From: Flavobacteriaceae bacterium
GTDB lineage: Bacteria; Bacteroidota; Bacteroidia; Flavobacteriales; Flavobacteriaceae
DNA length: 43,574 nt
Direction: 5' to 3'
Assembly (NCBI GenBank): GCA_013001965.1
Contig: JABDLA010000096.1
Coordinates: 1 to 43,574, forward strand
How positions within the stretch are numbered: position 1 is the stretch's first letter; every line of letters starts with the position of its first letter. The notes beneath the pieces are model-generated. The model saw nothing but the letters and a program-made list of their open reading frames with translations, was not told the DNA's origin and searched no databases. The position numbers were made by a program, and so were the translations under genes. Shown piece after piece: positions 37,686 through 43,574 of the stretch.

Positions 37686-39041
37686 TTATAGTTTCAATTC
37701 TTCAAAAAGTTTGACCAGTTTCGGGTCTGAAGGTCGGGGTGCATCAGCAGTTACAATGTTTCCTTCCGGATCAATTAATAAAAATCGCGGAATCCCTTCA
37801 ATGGCATAATCAGTAACAAACTTCGAATTCCAATCATTATCAGCAAAAAGCTGAATGCCACCAAGTTCTTTGTCCTTGACCATTTCTACCCAGGCACTAT
37901 GGTCCTTGGCTTTATCTATTGAGGTACTTACAAACTCAATATTATTGTTGTGGTATTTGGCTTCCACCTCTTTTAAATATGGGATTTCGCGTTTACAGGG
38001 TCCGCACCAGGTGGCCCATACATCAACATAAACATACTTGCCCTTAAGATCTGTTAACGACATTTCTCCACCTTTATGATTTTCATAATTTTCGAAAACG
38101 GGAGACGGCATTCCTTTTGCCAATAATTTCACTTTCTCATACTTCCTGGTCAGTTTCGCCTTTAATTCTTCATCAGATGACATGGCCATGATACCATTAT
38201 AATAGGCTTCGTTGTGCTCGTTGTTCGGACCAACTTCATAATTGAGCATCCTGGCAAGATCGGTTTTTAATGCCTCAGATGCCGAAGTCTTTAGGACCTC
38301 AAAAATTTCTGCCGGATGATCACTTTCTCTTAAAGTCATTGAATAGTGATTTTGAACCAAGCGTTTGTAATTGGACAAACTTTGATAGTATTCAGCATTT
38401 GTAAAATCAACGCCATCCAGGAGTTTCAAAAAATCATCCGAAGCTTTAAAATCATCCTTTTTTGCAAAATACTCATGGTACGATGGATACTGCTGCAAAT
38501 TGGTTAGGTGTTCAAATTCAAGGTTCTTCGATTCCAATACCATAAATTCATCATCTATGTTCTGTGCGTCATCGAGCAGTTTTACTTTTGCATCTTTAAG
38601 CGCATTCACTTTTTCTAGAAAGGCTTGTTCTTCCATTGCAAAAACCTCTGAAACACTGCCTGACATGTTTTCGTCGGTCAAATATTTAGCTGCTAAATAA
38701 TTATTGACTTCAGCACCTGGTCCAGTAAAACTGATGGATTCATCAAATTCTTTTGTGTCAAGCGTAAGACCTAACTCATAACCTGGAGCTAGATACACCG
38801 AGGCGTTTTCCCTACCATGAACAAAGGTGTAATAGCCTCTATCAACCCGAAGTGTATCGGCGAAGGCATTGTTCTCATCTAAATTTATTTCTGAAATCTT
38901 TTCTTTCCCCTTGTAAATATTTACCGTACCATCTACCGGATTTTCAATTTGACCGGAGATCAAGGCATAGTCGATTTCAGGCTCATTTTTACAGGCAACA
39001 AACACAACTGCTACCAATAACAGGACCATAAGTTTTTTCAT
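37686..39041 (-). CDS. TlpA/thioredoxin-like lipoprotein with N-terminal DUF4369-like region
   Basis: Lipobox MKKLMVLLLVAVVFVAC; VDVWATWCGPCKREIPYLKEVEAKY. Start at 39041 preferred over 39089. Confidence 0.88.
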   Translation of the reverse strand: MKKLMVLLLVAVVFVACKNEPEIDYALISGQIENPVDGTVNIYKGKEKISEINLDENNAFADTLRVDRGYYTFVHGRENASVYLAPGYELGLTLDTKEFDESISFTGPGAEVNNYLAAKYLTDENMSGSVSEVFAMEEQAFLEKVNALKDAKVKLLDDAQNIDDEFMVLESKNLEFEHLTNLQQYPSYHEYFAKKDDFKASDDFLKLLDGVDFTNAEYYQSLSNYKRLVQNHYSMTLRESDHPAEIFEVLKTSASEALKTDLARMLNYEVGPNNEHNEAYYNGIMAMSSDEELKAKLTRKYEKVKLLAKGMPSPVFENYENHKGGEMSLTDLKGKYVYVDVWATWCGPCKREIPYLKEVEAKYHNNNIEFVSTSIDKAKDHSAWVEMVKDKELGGIQLFADNDWNSKFVTDYAIEGIPRFLLIDPEGNIVTADAPRPSDPKLVKLFEELKL

Positions 39042-39168
39042 CGGATTGATTTTAGGTTTTGCAAATTCGACCAAAAATAACAAAGCCAAATAAAATACAC
39101 TGAATAATTAACATTTATTTGGATATATTTTAGTGTTTGTCGTATTTTGAAAATCAAATATTCTAAGC

Positions 39169-40680
39169 ATGGAGGACTATCATTTAATTATAAATCGACC
39201 GCTGGATTTACACGATATTAATGAAGTTATCAGATCCAATAAGAAATTAAAATTATCGGAAGAATCGAAACAAAAAATAGTCCAATGCCGTCAATATCTC
39301 GATAAAAAACTCGAAGAAAGTGATCGTCCTTTCTATGGCATTAATACTGGTTTTGGATCTCTGTCGAATGTGAAGATCAATGATCAAAATTTGTCCAGAC
39401 TGCAACGTAATTTGGTCATCTCACATGCCTGCGGTACCGGAGAGTTTGTTTCGGTTGAGATCGTAAAGCTCATGCTGTGGTTTAAAATAAGGTCACTTAG
39501 TTTTGGACATAGCGGCGTTCAGTTGGAAACCGTGGAGCGTTTGATCGATTTCTATAATAAAGATGTTTTTCCCGTTGTTTATACCCAGGGGTCTTTAGGC
39601 GCCTCTGGTGATTTGGCTCCATTAGCACATTTAACGCTTCCTATTTTGGGAGAAGGTGAAGTTTGGTATGAAGGGAAGGTGAAAGCCTCTATGAAAATAC
39701 TCAATCATTTTGGTTGGAAACCCATTGAACTTAAATCGAAAGAAGGCCTTGCCCTGCTTAATGGGACCCAGTTCATGAGTGCCTATGGCATTCACCTGCT
39801 CTTAAGGAGTCATAAACTGGCCTATTTGGGTGATTTGATCGGTGCAATTTCCCTGGATGCCTATGATGGATTGATCGAACCATTTAATGACCTGGTACAT
39901 TTGGTGCGTCCGCATAGCGGACAAGTAAAAACGGCAAAGCGTTTACAGCATTTATTGGAGGAAAGCGAACTTATAAACCGTCCAAAGGATCATATCCAGG
40001 ATCCCTATTCCTTCCGTTGTATGCCCCAGGTGCATGGAGCAACAAAAGATACAATTGATTTCGTGGAGAAAACCTTTATTACAGAGATTAACGCCGTGAC
40101 CGATAATCCTAATATATTTTATGCTGAGGATAAAATAATATCCGGCGGAAATTTTCACGGGCAGCCTCTGGCACTGGCATTTGACTATTTAAAGATTGCC
40201 ATGGCCGAATTGGGCAATATTTCGGAAAGACGCACTTTTCAGCTTGTTTCCGGACAAAGAGGACTCCCTGAATTCCTCGTAGACAATCCAGGCTTAAATT
40301 CCGGTTTTATGATCCCACAGTATACCGCGGCCAGTATTGTTAGCGCCAATAAGCAATTGGCAACTCCGGCAAGTGTGGATTCAATTGTAAGTTCGAACGG
40401 ACAAGAAGACCATGTTAGTATGGGAGCAAATGCTGCAACACAAGCCTTAACGTTAATAGATAATATAGAAAGGGTTCTCGCCATCGAATTATTTAATGCA
40501 TCCCAGGCACTGCATTTTAGAGAACCATTAAAATCATCACCTTTTATAGAAGCCTTTTTAAAAGCCTACAGAAACGTGGTTCCATTTGTTAAAGAAGACA
40601 TATTTCTGCATCAGGAAATCATGAATTCAATACGCTTTCTTAATGCTCTAAACCTTGATAATGAGGCACTTTATAACTAA
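39169..40680 (+). CDS. hutH: Histidine ammonia-lyase (MIO-dependent aromatic amino acid lyase family)
   Basis: FYGINTGFGSL, NLVISHACGTGE, GSLGASGDLAPLAH (MIO), DNPNIF, GNFHGQPLA. Confidence 0.93.
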   Translation: MEDYHLIINRPLDLHDINEVIRSNKKLKLSEESKQKIVQCRQYLDKKLEESDRPFYGINTGFGSLSNVKINDQNLSRLQRNLVISHACGTGEFVSVEIVKLMLWFKIRSLSFGHSGVQLETVERLIDFYNKDVFPVVYTQGSLGASGDLAPLAHLTLPILGEGEVWYEGKVKASMKILNHFGWKPIELKSKEGLALLNGTQFMSAYGIHLLLRSHKLAYLGDLIGAISLDAYDGLIEPFNDLVHLVRPHSGQVKTAKRLQHLLEESELINRPKDHIQDPYSFRCMPQVHGATKDTIDFVEKTFITEINAVTDNPNIFYAEDKIISGGNFHGQPLALAFDYLKIAMAELGNISERRTFQLVSGQRGLPEFLVDNPGLNSGFMIPQYTAASIVSANKQLATPASVDSIVSSNGQEDHVSMGANAATQALTLIDNIERVLAIELFNASQALHFREPLKSSPFIEAFLKAYRNVVPFVKEDIFLHQEIMNSIRFLNALNLDNEALYN

Positions 40681-40807
40681 TGATCTGCGCCACTTATTCG
40701 TCCAAATACTCAAATATTAGTTGAACTCATTTGGAATTAACTATTATTCACCATAATTTTGATAATAGAAGTTAAAGTAGCGTTAAATCTGCTCGAAGCT
40801 TCGCCAA

Positions 40808-40829
40808 AACCGCAGCATTTTCTGCGGTT
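40808..40829. terminator. Hairpin downstream of hutH, possible terminator (no strong U-tract)
   Basis: AACCGCAG-CATTTT-CTGCGGTT, perfect 8-bp stem. Confidence 0.45.
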
Positions 40830-41079
40830 AATTCCTACTCTGAAAATTGTTTAATAGCATAGCAATTTGATTGATTACTAGCATTTTACTGATTTGATGA
40901 TTATCTAAGTATAGTCATTGATTTAAGCCGATTTTGGCTGTTTAAGAAGTCCGCTTTTTTTTAACAGTCCTGTATTGGTTTAACCCTTATCTATTTATGG
41001 CTTAGTGTTTTTCTTATTTATGGAAAATAGCGTTAGCTATTTGAGGATGTTAAAATAATTTTAATTAAATCTAAATGTT

Positions 41080-43574
41080 ATGTTTATGAACAATTTTACC
41101 AAAAGTAATGGTAAAGCCTACTGGCAATCTATTACGAATTTGACATGTTGTATCAGAAAACTTAGCGGGAATTTAAAAGGTAGCACGACGAGCTTATTGC
41201 TTGTTATGCTTTTTTTATTTTCTGTGAGTTCTTTGAATGCACAAATTTCAAAAGATCAACAACAAAGGAGTTCTGATCTAAACCTCTGTTTAGAAGATAT
41301 TCCTGCACCTTTTAATGAGGCAGACGTTGCTGATCTTTATGATTTTTTATGTGATCCTGGTGATGAAGCAATCGCTGTTCTTCAGGATTTTGTGATTACA
41401 GGACAAGATGGCACCGGAGAAGGTACCGATTGCTCCTGGGCAGTTACTTATACTTATGATATCTATTGTAAGGAAGTTTCTGGTGATCCAATCGATAAGT
41501 TCATCATCGATTATGATGGTGGCGACACTGAAGCTCCTCAATTAGAGGGCAATTTACCAACAGGAGATTCTGGCCTTAACTTGTGTTACAATGAAATTCC
41601 GGCAGGACCAACTGAGGCAGAAATAGCTGCTCTTTATTCAGACAACTGCGGAAACGTAAATGTTACTAAGTCGGGTGAGCCAACTGGTAATGATTGCGAA
41701 TGGTCGGTTACTTATCTCTACCAAATTGTAGATGATTGCGATAATTCGGCAGCTGATGTTGAGATCACTTATAGTGGTGGAGACGACGAAGCTCCTGAAT
41801 TAGGGAAAGATGCTGTAGTTCCAACCGGTGAAACAGGATTAAATGTTTGCTATGCTGACCATCCTGTAGGGCCAACTGAGGCTGAAATTGCTGCATTATA
41901 TACCGATAATTGCGGTAATATAAACGTAACAAAGACATCTAATTTTAAAGGTGATGATTGCGGATGGAAAGGTGAAGTCATGTATGTTATCGAAGATGAC
42001 TGCGGAAACCAGGCCGAATCAATCATTTTATTTTATAACGGAGCCGATACAGAAGATCCTGTACTGGATTCCTTCCCAGATGATTTCGAAGTTTCATGTA
42101 TTGATGTGATCCCTTCGGCTGAATCTATAACATTTACTGACAACTGTACTGAAGGCAAGAACAAAGCCTCTTCTTCTGATGATACATCAGGATTAGGAAT
42201 CGCTTGTGAAGGTGGTATTGTGATCAGAACGTGGACTGCTACAGACGACTGTGGTAATTCTTCTTCTCACAGTATTACGATTACTGTTCTTCCTGCACCT
42301 CCTGCAGAATTTGAAGATCCGGCTGGATATTCAATAGATTGTTCGGAAGTTGCGAATCACGTACCGCTTCCATTAGGATATTCTAATGGCGCCCTAGGTG
42401 CTTGCCTTATTGAAGGTGAAGCTCCTGGAACAGCTCAATCTTTCGAAGGTAGCTGTGGTCAGTTTGAAGTAGACTATGAATTTACAGATGAATGTGGTCG
42501 TACAATTATGGCAAAACGCATTGTTACTGTAACAGATACGACACCTCCGGTTATCGAGCCTGGTGCATCTGACCTTGTGGTTGAATGTGATGGAGCCGGT
42601 AACGCTACTGAATTAGCCGATTGGTTAGCCAGTAATGGTGGTGCCAGTGCAACTGATGATTGTGGAAATGTCACCTGGTCAAATGATGCCGGTGCACTTT
42701 CTGATGAATGTGGAGCAACTGGTTCTGTTACTGTAGAATTTACTGCAACTGATGATTGTGGTAATGAAGCTAAAACAACTGCTACATTCACGATTAGAGA
42801 TATTACACCTCCAACCATTGATACGCCGGCATCCGACCTTACGGTTGAATGTGATGGTCAGGGTAACCAAGCCGATTATGAAGGTTGGTTAGCTAATTAT
42901 GGTGGCGCTTCTGCAAGTGATATTTGTGGAGATGTTTCATGGGGTGCTCAAGTTATTGATGGAGCAGAAAACTGTGGTAATACAGGCTACTATATCGTAC
43001 GATTTACAGCAACAGATGAGTGTGGCAATTCTGATTATACAGATGCTAAATTCGAGATCATCGATACAACACCTCCAACAATCGATCCGGGTGCTTCCGA
43101 TTTGACTGTTGAGTGTGATGGCGAAGGAAACCTGGCAGAATTACAAGCCTGGTTAGATTCAAATGGTGGTGCTTCTGCAACCGACGTTTGTAACGATGTA
43201 AGCTGGACTAATGATTTCTCTGGTCTTTCTGACGATTGTGGATATACAGGTACAGCGACAGTAATATTTACTGCAACTGATTCTTGTGATAACAAAGCTG
43301 AAACTTCAGCGACATTTACAATTGTAGATACACTTAGCCCGCCAATTACAACTGAAGCGCAAGATGCTTCTGCTGAATGTGATGGACAAGGTAATCAAGC
43401 CGAATATCAAGCATGGTTAGCTAATAACGGTGGAGCAATAGCTCATGATATTTGCAGTGATATAAGCTGGTCATACGTAGAAGGACCCTTTGTTCCCGCT
43501 TGTGGATTAACAGGTTCTTATACTGTTTTGTTTACAGTAACTGACGATTGTGGATTGAGTTCTTCAACAGAAGC
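41080..43574 (+). CDS. Giant secreted HYR-repeat surface protein, 3' end beyond right window edge
   Basis: ATG at 41080 (MFMNNFTKSNGKAYWQSITNLTCCIRKLSGNLKGSTTSLLLVMLFLFSVSSLNAQ...), open to the edge. Repeated TTPPxIxPGASDLTVECDGxGNxAExxAWLxxNGGASATDxCxDVSW units. Not in ORF track (no stop). Confidence 0.92.
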   Translation, partial: MFMNNFTKSNGKAYWQSITNLTCCIRKLSGNLKGSTTSLLLVMLFLFSVSSLNAQISKDQQQRSSDLNLCLEDIPAPFNEADVADLYDFLCDPGDEAIAVLQDFVITGQDGTGEGTDCSWAVTYTYDIYCKEVSGDPIDKFIIDYDGGDTEAPQLEGNLPTGDSGLNLCYNEIPAGPTEAEIAALYSDNCGNVNVTKSGEPTGNDCEWSVTYLYQIVDDCDNSAADVEITYSGGDDEAPELGKDAVVPTGETGLNVCYADHPVGPTEAEIAALYTDNCGNINVTKTSNFKGDDCGWKGEVMYVIEDDCGNQAESIILFYNGADTEDPVLDSFPDDFEVSCIDVIPSAESITFTDNCTEGKNKASSSDDTSGLGIACEGGIVIRTWTATDDCGNSSSHSITITVLPAPPAEFEDPAGYSIDCSEVANHVPLPLGYSNGALGACLIEGEAPGTAQSFEGSCGQFEVDYEFTDECGRTIMAKRIVTVTDTTPPVIEPGASDLVVECDGAGNATELADWLASNGGASATDDCGNVTWSNDAGALSDECGATGSVTVEFTATDDCGNEAKTTATFTIRDITPPTIDTPASDLTVECDGQGNQADYEGWLANYGGASASDICGDVSWGAQVIDGAENCGNTGYYIVRFTATDECGNSDYTDAKFEIIDTTPPTIDPGASDLTVECDGEGNLAELQAWLDSNGGASATDVCNDVSWTNDFSGLSDDCGYTGTATVIFTATDSCDNKAETSATFTIVDTLSPPITTEAQDASAECDGQGNQAEYQAWLANNGGAIAHDICSDISWSYVEGPFVPACGLTGSYTVLFTVTDDCGLSSSTE
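41281..42060 (+). repeat. N-terminal degenerate triplicate module in the right adhesin
   Basis: LNLCLEDIPAPFNEADVADLY / LNLCYNEIPAGPTEAEIAALY / LNVCYADHPVGPTEAEIAALY, at 41281, 41578 and 41842 (spacings 297 and 264 nt). Confidence 0.8.
42583..43574 (+). repeat. Tandem 264-nt (88-aa) repeats in the right adhesin
   Basis: GA[AG]TGTGATGG landmark at 42583, 42847, 43111 and 43375: three consecutive spacings of exactly 264 nt. Confidence 0.9.

Overview
The window is chromosomal DNA from a Bacteroidota, probably Flavobacteriia-like, organism. Supporting signs are TAnnTTTG promoter elements, SprB/HYR-type giant surface proteins, DUF3822 and rare Shine-Dalgarno sites. Two giant, Cys/Asp-rich repeat adhesins run off the window edges: the minus-strand one covers <1..5854 and is absent from the ORF track because it is open at the edge; the plus-strand one covers 41080..>43574. 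Between them is mostly housekeeping content. This includes a translationally coupled sixA-ppk1-ppx polyphosphate operon, miaE, dnaX, the RNase P RNA gene (rnpB), rsmD, a RecD-like helicase, and a kdsB/HAD/CAT-like/KdnB-like/PlsC-like cell-envelope locus. It also includes yebC, a PCD gene, gcvT, an aminopeptidase P gene, thrA-thrB-thrC, nnr, a TlpA-like lipoprotein and hutH. The observations most worth following up are: (1) a consensus sigma-54 promoter driving a short orphan transcript (sRNA and/or 30-aa microprotein) that ends at an intrinsic terminator, 23821..23973; (2) a threonine-rich 31-aa leader peptide overlapping mutually exclusive stems upstream of thrA, 35900..36001; (3) an A10 slippery run in dnaX with near-immediate stops in both alternative frames, a candidate gamma-subunit slippage site; (4) a KdnB-like Kdo 8-oxidase next to kdsB; (5) an A-B-C-A'-B'-C' higher-order repeat with an 894-nt period, and a domain inserted inside a HYR module, in the left adhesin. 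All calls come from reading the sequence; no database search was run.
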